64,000 bases of DNA from assembly GCF_029968095.1 (NCBI RefSeq), contig NZ_JASCIR010000017.1, positions 1 through 64,000 on the forward strand, given 5' to 3'. Below the pieces are notes generated by a model that was not told the origin of the DNA, did no database searches, and saw only the letters and a list, made by a program, of their open reading frames with translations. This document shows, one piece after another, positions 8,250 to 17,475 of this stretch; the stretch's first letter is position 1; each line of letters opens with the position of its first letter. Both the position numbers and the translations under genes were made by a program. This DNA is from Streptomyces solicavernae (GTDB lineage: Bacteria > Actinomycetota > Actinomycetes > Streptomycetales > Streptomycetaceae).

Positions 8250-9331
8250 AGGACCACCACCGAGCGCAGCACGTCGCCGTGGTGCATCCGCTCGAAGGCC
8301 GACTCGACGTCGTCGAGGGTGATCTCCTCGGTCACGAACGCGTCGAGGTCGAGGCGGCCCTGCTGATACAGGTCGATCAGCATCGGGAAGTCGCGCGAGG
8401 GCAGGCAGTCCCCGTACCAGCTGGACTTGAGGGCGCCGCCGCGGCCGAACACGTCGATCAGCGGGATGTCGGGCAGCTTCATGTCCGGGGTGGGCACGCC
8501 GACGAGGACCAGGGTGCCCGCCAGGTCGCGGGCGTAGAAGGCCTGTTGGTACGTCTCCGGCCTGCCGACCGCGTCGATCACCACGTCGGCGCCGAAGCCG
8601 CCGGTCAGCTCGCGGATGGCCTCGACCGGGTCCTGCTCCTTGCTGTTGACGGTGTCGGTGGCACCGAGGCCCTTCGCCCAGTCCAGCTTGCGGTCGTCGA
8701 TGTCCACGGCGATGACGCGGGAGGCCCCGGCGAGGCTCGACCCGACGACGGCCGCGCAGCCGACGCCGCCGCAGCCGATGACGGCGACGCTCTTGCCGCG
8801 GCCCACGGCGCCGGTGTTGATGGCGGCGCCGAGTCCGGCCATCACGCCGCAGCCGAGGAGGCCTGCGGCGGCGGGCGAGGCGGCCGGGTCGACCTTGGTG
8901 CACTGTCCGGCGTGGACGAGGGTCTTCTCGGCGAAGGCGCCGATGCCGAGGGCCGGGGTGAGCTCCGTCCCGTCGGTGAGGGTCATCTTCTGGGTGGCGT
9001 TGTGCGTGGCGAAGCAGTACTGCGGCTCGCCGCGGTTGCAGGCGCGGCAGTTCCCGCACACGGCACGCCAGTTGAGGACGACGAAGTCGCCGGGCGCGAC
9101 CTGGGTGACGCCCTCGCCGACGGTCTCCACCAGGCCGGCCGCCTCATGGCCGAGCAGGAACGGGAACTCGTCGTTGATGCCGCCCTGCCGGTAGTGCAGG
9201 TCGGTGTGGCAGACGCCGCACGCCTGCACCTTCACGACGACCTCGCCGGGTCCCGGGTCGGGGATGCGGATGGTCTCGACGGTCACGGGCGCGTCTTTCG
9301 ACCGGGCTACGACGGCGCGGACTTCTTGCAT
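8246..9331 (-). CDS. mscR: S-(hydroxymethyl)mycothiol dehydrogenase
   Basis: A 361-aa zinc-dependent class III-like alcohol dehydrogenase. The catalytic zinc site is seen in CGVCHTDLHYRQGG and GHEAAG, the structural zinc site in CGNCRACNRGEPQYC, and the NAD-binding loop in IGCGGVGCAA. It oxidises the spontaneous formaldehyde-mycothiol adduct and so detoxifies the formaldehyde released by sarcosine oxidation next door. The ATG has AGGAG eight bases upstream. A TGATATATCA palindrome lies 52 bp in front of the start and its twin controls the divergent glyA arm. Confidence 0.92.
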   Translation of the reverse strand: MQEVRAVVARSKDAPVTVETIRIPDPGPGEVVVKVQACGVCHTDLHYRQGGINDEFPFLLGHEAAGLVETVGEGVTQVAPGDFVVLNWRAVCGNCRACNRGEPQYCFATHNATQKMTLTDGTELTPALGIGAFAEKTLVHAGQCTKVDPAASPAAAGLLGCGVMAGLGAAINTGAVGRGKSVAVIGCGGVGCAAVVGSSLAGASRVIAVDIDDRKLDWAKGLGATDTVNSKEQDPVEAIRELTGGFGADVVIDAVGRPETYQQAFYARDLAGTLVLVGVPTPDMKLPDIPLIDVFGRGGALKSSWYGDCLPSRDFPMLIDLYQQGRLDLDAFVTEEITLDDVESAFERMHHGDVLRSVVVL

Positions 9332-9383
9332 GTCGGTGCTCCTGGATGTCGGTCTGCGTACGGGGAGGAGCCTGCGAGGCAAT

Positions 9384-9393
9384 TGATATATCA
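9384..9393. promoter_or_regulatory. TGATATATCA operator candidate, mscR side
   Basis: A perfect 10-bp palindrome in the 310-bp divergent region, placed at the likely promoter of mscR. Such an AT-rich perfect palindrome stands out from the GC-rich surroundings and matches a second copy at 9588-9597. No gene was seen in the 9332-9641 interval. Confidence 0.65.
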
Positions 9394-9587
9394 GTGCCGG
9401 ACGCAACGTATGCCCGGCGTTCGCGAGGGTCAAGGGTAGGGCCAACGGGAGGTTCGGCGGGCGATCGAGGGGAGTCGTGCGAGTCGGCCGCACTGACTCG
9501 TACGAGCCGGTGCCGCCGACTCGTACGAACCGGCCGCGTCGACCTCTTGACCCGCCCCGGCGGCACGGCCTACCTTCCAGGCAGCGC

Positions 9588-9597
9588 TGATATATCA
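9588..9597. promoter_or_regulatory. TGATATATCA operator candidate, glyA side
   Basis: The second copy of the palindrome, here extended to the 12-bp perfect palindrome CTGATATATCAG (9587-9598), is 44 bp before the glyA start and just ahead of the AT-rich stretch gaatattaaaag. It suits an operator overlapping the glyA promoter, probably bound by a GntR protein. Confidence 0.65.
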
Positions 9598-9641
9598 GTC
9601 GAATATTAAAAGTTCCCAGTGGCTCGAAGGTGGTGTTCGGC

Positions 9642-10958
9642 ATGGCAGCGAATCCGTCGGTGACCGATGACGGAGCTCTTCTCTCCCTCCCTCTGACCGG
9701 TCTGGACCCGGAGGTCGCAGCCGCGCTCTCCGCGGAACTGCACCGCCAGCAGTCCACGCTCGAAATGATCGCCTCGGAGAACTTCGCGCCCGCCGCCGTC
9801 ATGGAGGCGCAGGGCTCCGTCCTCACCAACAAGTACGCCGAGGGCTACCCCGGCCGCCGCTACTACGGCGGCTGCGAACACGTCGACGTCGTCGAGCAGT
9901 TGGCGGTCGACCGCGTGAAGGAGCTCTTCGGCGCCGAGGCCGCCAACGTCCAGCCGCACTCCGGTGCCCAGGCCAACGCCGCCGCGATGTTCGCCCTCCT
10001 GAACCCGGGCGACACGATCCTCGGGCTCGACCTGGCGCACGGCGGCCACCTCACCCACGGCATGAAGATCAACTACTCCGGCAAGCTCTACAACGTGGTC
10101 CCGTACCACGTCAGCGAGTCGGACCTGCGGATCGACATGGACGAGGTAGCGGAGCTGGCCCGCACGCACCGGCCGAAGCTGATCGTCGCCGGCTGGTCGG
10201 CCTACCCGCGCCGCCTGGACTTCGCCGCGTTCCGTCGGATCGCCGACGAGGTGGGCGCGTACCTGATGGTCGACATGGCGCACTTCGCCGGGCTCGTGGC
10301 GGCAGGGCTGCACCCAAGTCCCGTACCGTACGCGGACGTGGTGACGACCACGACGCACAAGACGCTCGGCGGGCCGCGCGGCGGGGTGATCCTCAGCAGG
10401 GCCGGGCTCGCCAAGAAGATCAACTCGGCGGTCTTCCCCGGCCAGCAGGGCGGCCCCCTGGAGCATGTGATCGCGGCGAAGGCCGTGGCGTTCAAGGTCG
10501 CCGCGTCCGAGGCGTTCCGGGAGCGGCAGCAGCGCACCCTGGACGGCGCGCGCATCCTGGCCGGGCGGCTGCTCGCCGACGACGTGGCCGAGGCGGGCAT
10601 CACCGTGCTCACCGGCGGCACCGAGGTCCACCTGGTCCTGGTCGACCTGCGCAACTCCGCGCTGGACGGGCAGCAGGCCGAGGACCGCCTGCACCGCATC
10701 GGCATCACCGTGAACCGGAACGCGGTGCCCTGCGACCCGCGGCCGCCGATGGTCTCCTCGGGCCTGCGCATCGGCACCCCGGCGCTGGCGACGCGCGGCT
10801 TCGGCGAGGACGAGTTCCGCGAGGTCGCCGACATCATCGCCCAGGCTCTCAAGGACGAGCGGTTCGACGACGAGCGCGCGGCCCTGCTGCGCGAGCGCGT
10901 CGAGAAGCTCGCCTTCGCCCTCCCCCTCTACCCGCACCTGAACGGAGAAGCGGCATGA
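9642..10958 (+). CDS. glyA: Serine hydroxymethyltransferase
   Basis: A 438-aa PLP enzyme that interconverts glycine plus methylene-THF and serine plus THF. The signatures STLEMIASENF, NKYAEGYPGRRYYGG and the PLP-lysine motif TTTTHKTLGGPRGG are intact. The ATG at 9642 has GAAGG upstream; a GTG four codons earlier is less convincing. It heads a tight operon with sarcosine oxidase, serine dehydratase and formyl-THF deformylase, so it is probably the catabolic paralogue that uses the C1 unit from sarcosine to turn glycine into serine, rather than the housekeeping copy. Confidence 0.94.
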   Translation: MAANPSVTDDGALLSLPLTGLDPEVAAALSAELHRQQSTLEMIASENFAPAAVMEAQGSVLTNKYAEGYPGRRYYGGCEHVDVVEQLAVDRVKELFGAEAANVQPHSGAQANAAAMFALLNPGDTILGLDLAHGGHLTHGMKINYSGKLYNVVPYHVSESDLRIDMDEVAELARTHRPKLIVAGWSAYPRRLDFAAFRRIADEVGAYLMVDMAHFAGLVAAGLHPSPVPYADVVTTTTHKTLGGPRGGVILSRAGLAKKINSAVFPGQQGGPLEHVIAAKAVAFKVAASEAFRERQQRTLDGARILAGRLLADDVAEAGITVLTGGTEVHLVLVDLRNSALDGQQAEDRLHRIGITVNRNAVPCDPRPPMVSSGLRIGTPALATRGFGEDEFREVADIIAQALKDERFDDERAALLRERVEKLAFALPLYPHLNGEAA

Positions 10959-12175
10959 CCACCGAGTCGCTGCCGGAGCACCCCGACTGGCTCTGGCGCA
11001 ACCCCGAGCCGCGCTCCTCGTACGACGTGATCATCGTCGGCGCGGGCGGGCACGGCCTCGCCACCGCCTACTACCTGGCCAAGGTGCACGGCATCACCAA
11101 CGTCGCGGTCCTGGAGAAGGGCTGGCTGGCCGGCGGCAACATGGCGCGCAACACCACGATCATCCGGTCCAACTACCTGTGGGACGAGAGCGCCGCGATC
11201 TACGAGCACGCGCTGAAGCTGTGGGAGCAGCTGCCCGAGGAGCTGGACTACGACTTCCTGTTCAGCCAGCGCGGTGTGCTGAACCTGGCGCACACCCTGC
11301 AGGATGTGCGGGAGAGCGTGCGCCGGGTGGGTGCCAACAAGCTGAACGGCGTGGACGCCGAGTGGCTGGAGCCGGACGAGGTCGCCAAGGTCTGTCCGAT
11401 CCTCAACGTGTCGTCCGACACCCGCTATCCGGTGCTCGGGGCAACCTTCCAGCCGCGTGCCGGTATCGCCAAGCACGACCACGTGGCCTGGGCCCTTGCC
11501 CGGCGCGCGGACGAGATGGGCGTGGACCTGATCCAGGGCTGCGAGGTGACCGGGTTCGTCAAGGACGGCAACCGGGTCGTCGGCGTGGAGACCAACCGCG
11601 GCCGCATCAACGCGGGCCGGGTCGCGCTCGCCGCGGCCGGGCACAGCAGCGTCCTCGCCGAGAAGGCGGGCGTACGGCTGCCGATCCAGTCGCACCCGCT
11701 GCAGGCGCTCGTGTCCGAGCTGCACGAGCCGGTGCACCCGACGGTCGTGATGTCCAACCACGTGCACGTGTACGTGTCGCAGGCGCACAAGGGCGAGCTG
11801 GTGATGGGCGCGGGCGTGGACTCGTACAACGGGTACGGGCAGCGCGGTTCGTTCCATGTGATCGAGCATCAGATGGCCGCCGCCGTCGAGCTGTTCCCGA
11901 TCTTCGCGCGGGCGCATGTGCTGCGGACCTGGGGCGGCATCGTGGACACCACCCCGGACGCCTCGCCGATCATCTCCACCACCGAGGTGGAGAACCTGTA
12001 CGTCAACTGCGGTTGGGGCACGGGCGGTTTCAAGGGCACCCCGGCCGCCGGCTGGACGTTCGCCCACACCATCGCGACCGGCGAGCCGCACCCCCTCAAC
12101 GCCCCGTTCGCGCTCGACCGGTTCACCTCGGGCGCCCTGATCGACGAGCACGGCGCCGCCGCCGTGGCCCACTGA
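10955..12175 (+). CDS. soxB: Sarcosine oxidase subunit beta
   Basis: A 406-aa flavoprotein that carries the sarcosine-oxidising site of the heterotetrameric enzyme. The dinucleotide-binding GAGGHGLATAYYLAK motif is at residues about 25-40, and MARNTTIIRSNYLW and the C-terminal GWGTGGFKGTPAAG match the family. The ATG overlaps the glyA stop (ATGA). It works with soxD, soxA and soxG downstream in the cytoplasm and produces glycine, hydrogen peroxide and a C1 group. Confidence 0.95.
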   Translation: MTTESLPEHPDWLWRNPEPRSSYDVIIVGAGGHGLATAYYLAKVHGITNVAVLEKGWLAGGNMARNTTIIRSNYLWDESAAIYEHALKLWEQLPEELDYDFLFSQRGVLNLAHTLQDVRESVRRVGANKLNGVDAEWLEPDEVAKVCPILNVSSDTRYPVLGATFQPRAGIAKHDHVAWALARRADEMGVDLIQGCEVTGFVKDGNRVVGVETNRGRINAGRVALAAAGHSSVLAEKAGVRLPIQSHPLQALVSELHEPVHPTVVMSNHVHVYVSQAHKGELVMGAGVDSYNGYGQRGSFHVIEHQMAAAVELFPIFARAHVLRTWGGIVDTTPDASPIISTTEVENLYVNCGWGTGGFKGTPAAGWTFAHTIATGEPHPLNAPFALDRFTSGALIDEHGAAAVAH

Positions 12176-12198
12176 AAGCCTGTGGAGAGGAGCAGACC

Positions 12199-12507
12199 GT
12201 GCTGCTGATCAACTGCCCCTGGTGCGGGCCTCGCGACGAGACCGAGTACCACTACGGGGGCCAGGCCCACGTCCCCTACCCGGGCAACCCCGCCGACCTC
12301 GACGACCGGCAGTGGGCCGAGTACGTCTTCTACCGCGACAACACCAAGGGCCCGTTCGCGGAGCGCTGGATGCACGGCACCGGCTGCCGCCGCTGGTTCA
12401 ACGTGCTGCGCGACACCGTCACCAACGAGGTGCTGGCCTCCTACCGCCTCGACGAGGCCCGCCCCGAACCGCAGCAGGCCGCAGCGCAGGCCGGAGGTCC
12501 CCGATGA
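12199..12507 (+). CDS. soxD: Sarcosine oxidase subunit delta
   Basis: A 102-aa zinc subunit. The four zinc ligands are in the positions known for the family: C6 and C9 (CPWCG) and H59 and C63 (MHGTGC). The start is a GTG with GGAGAGGAG upstream. It lies 23 bp after soxB and its stop overlaps the soxA ATG. Confidence 0.93.
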   Translation: MLLINCPWCGPRDETEYHYGGQAHVPYPGNPADLDDRQWAEYVFYRDNTKGPFAERWMHGTGCRRWFNVLRDTVTNEVLASYRLDEARPEPQQAAAQAGGPR

Positions 12508-15404
12508 GCGAGCAGAACAGTCAGCAGGCCCGTAGGCTGCCCGGCGGCGGCCGCATCGACCGCTCCACCGTGCTCCGCTTCACCGTGGACGGCCGCGAGC
12601 TGACCGGCCACCCCGGTGACACCGTCGCCTCGGCGATGCTCGCCAACGGCACGGTGAACGTCGCCCCGTCCCTGTACCGGGGCCGGCCGCGCGGCATCGT
12701 CTCGGCCGGCGTCGAGGAGTCCAACGCGCTGATCCAGGTGGAGAGCCACTGCTCGGAGGGCATGCTGCCCGCCACCACGGTGGAGCTGTACGACGGCCTC
12801 ACGGCCACCACTCTCTCCGGCATGGGCCGGCTCGACCCGACGCCCGACACGTCGGTGTACGACAAGAAGTACGTGCACACCGACGTCCTGGTCGTCGGCG
12901 CGGGCCCGGCCGGTCTCGCGGCCGCCTCCGCCGCCGCCGGGTCCGGCGCCCGGGTGATCCTCGTCGACGACCGGGCCGAGCCGGGCGGTGCGCTGCTCTC
13001 CGGGCGCGCCGAGACGGTCGACGGGCAGCCCGCGCCCGACTGGGTCGCCGGGGTCCGCGCGGCGCTCGACGCCGCGCCCGAGGTCACCGTGCTGCCCCGC
13101 ACCACGGCCTTCGGCAGCTACGACGCCAACTACGTCCTGGCCCTGGAGAAGCGCACCGACCACCTGGGGAACGCGGCGCCGCAGGGCGTGTCCCGGCAGC
13201 GGGTGTGGCACATCCGGGCCGGGCAGGTGGTCCTCGCGACCGGCGCGCACGAGCGTCCGCTGGTCTTCGCGGGCAACGACCGGCCCGGGGTGCTGCTCGC
13301 CGGTGCGGTGCGCACGTACCTCAACCGCTTCGCGGTGGCGCCGGGTTCGCGTGCCGTGGTGGCCACCACCAACGACAGCGCGTACGAGACGGTGGCCGAT
13401 CTGCACGCCGCCGGGGTCGAGGTCGCCGCCGTGGTGGACGCCCGGCCCGAACTGACGGCGCGGGCCACCGAGATCGCCGTGCGGACCGGGGTGCGGGTGC
13501 TGGGCGGCAGCGTCGTGGCCGACACCGCGGGCGCGGACCGGCTCACCGGGGTCACCGTCCAGGGCCTCGACGCCGACGGTCAGCTCACCGGCACAGCCGA
13601 GGAGTTCGAGTGCGACCTGCTCGCGGTGTCGGGCGGCTGGAGCCCCGTCGTACATCTGCACTCGCAGCGGCAGGGCAAGCTGCGCTGGGACGACGAGCTG
13701 GTCGCGTTCGTGCCGGACACCGTCGTACGGGACCAGCAGGTCGTCGGCGCCGCACGCGGCACGTACGGGCTCGACGGCTGTGTCGTGGAGGGCGCCCGCG
13801 CGGGTGCCGTCGCGGCCACGGAGGCCGGGTTCCCGGTGCGGGTGCGGCCGGCCCAACTGGTGCGGACCGCGACGGCCCCGACCCGGGCCGTGTGGCTGGT
13901 GCCCGCGCCCGAGGGCGGCGATCCCGGTACGTGGGACACGCACTTCGTCGACCACCAGCGGGACGTGACCGTGGCGGACGTGTGGCGGTCCACCGGCGCC
14001 GGGATGCGCAGCGTCGAGCACGTGAAGCGCTACACCTCGCTCGGTACGGCGGGCGACCAGGGCAAGACCTCCGGGGTCAACGCGATCGGGGTCATCGCCG
14101 AGGCGCTCGGCGCGGGTGCCTCGCCCGGCGAGATCGGCACGACCGCGTACCGGGCCCCGTACACGCCGGTCGCGTTCGCCGCGCTCGCGGGCCGGGAGCG
14201 CGGGGAGCTGTTCGACCCGGAGCGCACCACGTCCATCCACTCCTGGCACGTGGCGAACGGCGCGGAGTTCGAGGACGTCGGCCAGTGGAAGCGGCCGTGG
14301 TTCTACCCGCGGCCCGGCGAGGACATGGACGGGGCGGTGGCCCGCGAGTGCCGGGCGGCGCGCGAGGGGGTGGCGTTCATGGACGCCTCCACACTCGGCA
14401 AGATCGAGATCCGGGGCGCGGACGCGGGCGAGTTCCTGAACCGCGTCTACACCAACGCCTTCAAGAAGCTGAAGCCCGGCATGGCCCGCTACGGCGTGAT
14501 GTGCAAGCCGGACGGCATGATCTTCGACGACGGTGTGACCCTGCGCCTGGACGAGGACCGCTACTTCATGACCACCACGACCGGCGGCGCCGGAGGCGTC
14601 CTGGACTGGCTGGAGGAGTGGCTGCAGACCGAGTGGCCCGAGCTCGACGTGCACTGCACCTCGGTGACGGAGCAGTGGTCCACGATCGCCGTGGTCGGCC
14701 CGAAGTCCCGCGAGGTGATCGCCCAGCTCGCCCCCGACCTGGACGTGTCCAACGAGGCGTTCCCGTTCATGGCGTTCCGCGAGACGACGCTCGCCTCCGG
14801 GATCCCGGCGCGGATCTGCCGTATCTCGTTCTCCGGCGAGCTGGCCTTCGAGATCAACGTCGCCGCCTGGTACGGGCTCACGGTGTGGGAGGAGGTCGAC
14901 GCGGTCGGCCGGCCGTACGACATCACTCCGTACGGCACCGAGACCATGCACGTGCTGCGGGCCGAGAAGGGCTTCATCATCGTCGGCCAGGACACCGACG
15001 GCACCGTCACCCCGCAGGACGCGGGCATGGGCTGGGTGGTGTCCAAGCGCAAGGACTTCGTCGGCAACCGTTCCTACACCCGCGCCGACACGGCCCGCAC
15101 GGACCGCAAGCACCTGGTCGGCCTGCTGCCGTCGGACGGGACGACGCGACTGCCCGAGGGGGCCCAACTCGTCGCGCAGGGCGTGCCGTTGACGCCTCAG
15201 GCGGGTCCGGTGCCGATGCTCGGCCATGTCACGTCCAGCTACCACAGTGAGGCCCTGGGCCGCCCCTTCGCGCTCGCGCTGGTGGCGGACGGCCGTAACC
15301 GCATCGGCGAGACCGTGCTCGCCCCGGTGGGCGACGACCTGGTGCCCTGCCTGGTCGCCGACTCCGTCCTCTACGACCCCGAAGGGACCAAGCGCGATGG
15401 CTGA
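12504..15404 (+). CDS. soxA: Sarcosine oxidase subunit alpha
   Basis: A 966-aa subunit with an N-terminal ferredoxin-like domain (about 25-110), an FAD/NAD Rossmann domain (VVGAGPAGLAAASAAAGSG, about 130-160 on) and a C-terminal aminomethyltransferase (GcvT-like) domain (about 590-950) that binds tetrahydrofolate and captures the methyl-derived carbon as methylene-THF. Full length, with no broken motif seen. Start and stop overlap soxD and soxG respectively, the usual B-D-A-G order. Confidence 0.95.
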   Translation: MSEQNSQQARRLPGGGRIDRSTVLRFTVDGRELTGHPGDTVASAMLANGTVNVAPSLYRGRPRGIVSAGVEESNALIQVESHCSEGMLPATTVELYDGLTATTLSGMGRLDPTPDTSVYDKKYVHTDVLVVGAGPAGLAAASAAAGSGARVILVDDRAEPGGALLSGRAETVDGQPAPDWVAGVRAALDAAPEVTVLPRTTAFGSYDANYVLALEKRTDHLGNAAPQGVSRQRVWHIRAGQVVLATGAHERPLVFAGNDRPGVLLAGAVRTYLNRFAVAPGSRAVVATTNDSAYETVADLHAAGVEVAAVVDARPELTARATEIAVRTGVRVLGGSVVADTAGADRLTGVTVQGLDADGQLTGTAEEFECDLLAVSGGWSPVVHLHSQRQGKLRWDDELVAFVPDTVVRDQQVVGAARGTYGLDGCVVEGARAGAVAATEAGFPVRVRPAQLVRTATAPTRAVWLVPAPEGGDPGTWDTHFVDHQRDVTVADVWRSTGAGMRSVEHVKRYTSLGTAGDQGKTSGVNAIGVIAEALGAGASPGEIGTTAYRAPYTPVAFAALAGRERGELFDPERTTSIHSWHVANGAEFEDVGQWKRPWFYPRPGEDMDGAVARECRAAREGVAFMDASTLGKIEIRGADAGEFLNRVYTNAFKKLKPGMARYGVMCKPDGMIFDDGVTLRLDEDRYFMTTTTGGAGGVLDWLEEWLQTEWPELDVHCTSVTEQWSTIAVVGPKSREVIAQLAPDLDVSNEAFPFMAFRETTLASGIPARICRISFSGELAFEINVAAWYGLTVWEEVDAVGRPYDITPYGTETMHVLRAEKGFIIVGQDTDGTVTPQDAGMGWVVSKRKDFVGNRSYTRADTARTDRKHLVGLLPSDGTTRLPEGAQLVAQGVPLTPQAGPVPMLGHVTSSYHSEALGRPFALALVADGRNRIGETVLAPVGDDLVPCLVADSVLYDPEGTKRDG

Positions 15405-16044
15405 GCCGACCCTTGCAGGACCGGCGGTCCTGCGCCGCAGCCCCCTGGCACACCTGGAGGAGCGGCTGCGCGCCGCGACCGTCACGGGCGACCGGGGCGT
15501 CTCCCTCGCCGAGTGGCCGTACATCACGATGGTGAGCGTGCGTGCCGAGCCGGGGTCCCAGGCCGCGGCCCGCATCGAGAAGGCCCTCGCGGCGGACCTC
15601 CCCCGCGTCTGCGGCGAGACCACCACCGCCGGGCCGCACACCGTGCTGTGGCTGGGGCCCGACGAGTGGCTGGTCGTGTCCCAGGCCGAACACCCCTGCC
15701 TGACCGCCGAGTTGGCCCAGGCTCTGGGCGGCGACCCGGGTTCGGTCGTGGATGTGTCGGCCAACCGCACCACGCTGGAACTCTCCGGCCCGGCGGCCCG
15801 TGAGGTGCTGGAGAAGGGCTGCGCGCTCGATCTGCACCCGCGCGCGTTCGGCCCCGGCAATGCGGTCGCCACGCAGGTCGGCCCGGTGCCGGTGATCCTG
15901 TGGCAGACCGACGAGGCGCCCTCGTACCGGCTGTTCCCGCGCTCCTCGTTCGCCGACTACCTCGCGCGCTGGCTGCTCGACGCCGCCGACGAGTACGCAC
16001 GGCCCGAGGTGACCGGCGAGTACGCACGGCCCGAGGTGACCTGA
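15397..16044 (+). CDS. soxG: Sarcosine oxidase subunit gamma
   Basis: A 215-aa subunit that overlaps the end of soxA by 8 bp. It has the GcvT-like fold core expected of SoxG (LGPDEWLVVS, SVVDVSANRTTLELSGP). Its last residues are a duplication, EYARPEVT-G-EYARPEVT, made by a 24-bp direct repeat right before the stop codon; this tail is not part of the family core. Confidence 0.93.
   Translation: MAEPTLAGPAVLRRSPLAHLEERLRAATVTGDRGVSLAEWPYITMVSVRAEPGSQAAARIEKALAADLPRVCGETTTAGPHTVLWLGPDEWLVVSQAEHPCLTAELAQALGGDPGSVVDVSANRTTLELSGPAAREVLEKGCALDLHPRAFGPGNAVATQVGPVPVILWQTDEAPSYRLFPRSSFADYLARWLLDAADEYARPEVTGEYARPEVT
15991..16041. repeat. 24-bp in-frame duplication at the 3' end of soxG
   Basis: The 24-bp unit starting gagtacgcacggcccg is present at 15991-16014 and 16018-16041, separated by ggc. 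It adds nine residues to SoxG and ends directly at the stop codon, which overlaps the sdaA start. Confidence 0.9.
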
Positions 16045-17417
16045 TGGCACTCAGCGCGTTCGACCTGTACTCGGTCGGCATCGGCCCCTCCTCCTCGCAC
16101 ACGGTGGGGCCGATGCGGGCGGCCCGGCGCTTCACCGGGATCCTTGAGGACGAGGGCACGCTGGCCCAAGTCACCCGGGTCCAGGCGGAGTTGTACGGGT
16201 CCCTCGGCGCCACCGGGCACGGGCACGGCTCCGACAAGGCGGTCGTGCTCGGCCTGGAGGGCGAGGACCCGGCCACCGTGGACACCGAGCGGTCCGACGG
16301 CCGGGTGGCCCAGGTGCGGGCCGACGGGCAGCTGCTGCTCGGCGGCAAGCACCGGGTGCGCTTCGACGGCGACGCGGACCTGGTCCTGCACCGGCGCAAG
16401 TCGCTGCCCGCGCACCCCAACGGCATGACGTTCCGGGCGCTCGCGGCGGACGGCCGTGAGCTGGCCGCCCGTACGTACTACTCGGTGGGTGGCGGCTTCG
16501 TCGTCGACGAGTCCGCCACCGGCGCCGACCGCGTCGTGGAGGACACCACGGCGGTGCGGTTCCCGTTCGGCACGGCGGGCGAACTGCTCGGGCTGTGCAC
16601 CCGCGAGGGCCTGTCGATCAGCGATGTCATGCTCGCCAACGAGGCGGCCTGGCGCGGCGAGGCCGAGACCCGGGCCGGGCTGCTGCACCTGTGGTCGGTC
16701 ATGCGGGCCTGCGTGGACTCCGGCTGCCGGCGCGAGGGCGTCCTGCCGGGCGGCCTGCGGGTGCCACGCCGGGCGCCCGCGCTCTTCCGGGAGTTGAGCG
16801 CGGGGGCCGGGGAGTCGGACCCGCTGCACGTCATGGACTGGGTGAACCTGTACGCCCTGGCCGTGAACGAGGAGAACGCCTCCGGCGGCCGCATCGTCAC
16901 CGCCCCGACCAACGGCGCGGCCGGCATCATCCCGGCCGTCCTGCACTACTACGTACGGTTCGTGCCCGGCGCGGACGACGAGGGTGTGGTCCGCTTCCTG
17001 CTCACGGCCGCCGCGATCGGCATCCTCTTCAAGCAGAACGCGTCCATCTCCGGTGCCGAGGTCGGCTGTCAGGGCGAGGTCGGCTCGGCCTGCGCCATGG
17101 CGGCCGGGGCGCTCTGCGAAGTGCTCGGCGGGACGCCCGCGCAGGTCGAGAACGCCGCGGAGGTCGGCATCGAGCACAACCTCGGCCTGACCTGCGACCC
17201 GGTCGGCGGGCTCGTCCAGATCCCGTGCATCGAGCGCAACGCCGTCGCCTCGGTGAAGGCGATCAACTCGGCCCGGCTCGCGCTCGCCGGTGACGGCACT
17301 CACAAGGTCACCCTCGACAAGGCCATCAAGACCATGCGGGACACCGGCCGCGACATGAAGGACAAGTACAAGGAGACCGCCCGCGGCGGCCTCGCCGTCA
17401 ACGTCATCGAATGCTGA
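16044..17417 (+). CDS. sdaA: L-serine ammonia-lyase (serine dehydratase), single-chain
   Basis: A 457-aa iron-sulfur enzyme converting serine to pyruvate and ammonia. The N-terminal beta domain shows GIGPSSSHTVGPMRAA, and the C-terminal alpha domain carries the Fe-S cysteines in GAEVGCQGEVGSACAMAAG and DPVGGLVQIPCIERNA. The ATG overlaps the soxG stop (TGATG type). In this operon it drains serine made by GlyA into central metabolism. The TGA stop is the first unit of a 9-bp tandem array. Confidence 0.94.
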   Translation: MALSAFDLYSVGIGPSSSHTVGPMRAARRFTGILEDEGTLAQVTRVQAELYGSLGATGHGHGSDKAVVLGLEGEDPATVDTERSDGRVAQVRADGQLLLGGKHRVRFDGDADLVLHRRKSLPAHPNGMTFRALAADGRELAARTYYSVGGGFVVDESATGADRVVEDTTAVRFPFGTAGELLGLCTREGLSISDVMLANEAAWRGEAETRAGLLHLWSVMRACVDSGCRREGVLPGGLRVPRRAPALFRELSAGAGESDPLHVMDWVNLYALAVNEENASGGRIVTAPTNGAAGIIPAVLHYYVRFVPGADDEGVVRFLLTAAAIGILFKQNASISGAEVGCQGEVGSACAMAAGALCEVLGGTPAQVENAAEVGIEHNLGLTCDPVGGLVQIPCIERNAVASVKAINSARLALAGDGTHKVTLDKAIKTMRDTGRDMKDKYKETARGGLAVNVIEC

Positions 17418-17474
17418 GAATCCTGAGCATGCTGAGAATGCTGAGAATGCTGAGAAACCCGAGATTGCTGAGGC
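17412..17474. repeat. 9-bp tandem array (tgctgagaa) between sdaA and purU
   Basis: Seven 9-bp units, most of them tgctgagaa, fill the gap. The stop codon of sdaA is inside the first unit, and the GAGG ribosome binding site of purU is in the last. Confidence 0.85.
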
Positions 17475-17475
17475 C

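Noticed and set aside
9346..9609. Small plus-strand gene in the mscR-glyA gap
   Set aside because: Composition is not coding-like and the frame spans both operator palindromes; better read as promoter DNA.
12441..15872. Open frame of 1143 codons on the minus strand over the sox genes
   Set aside because: It is the antisense shadow of soxA and soxG, both of which have full family motifs and coupled ends.
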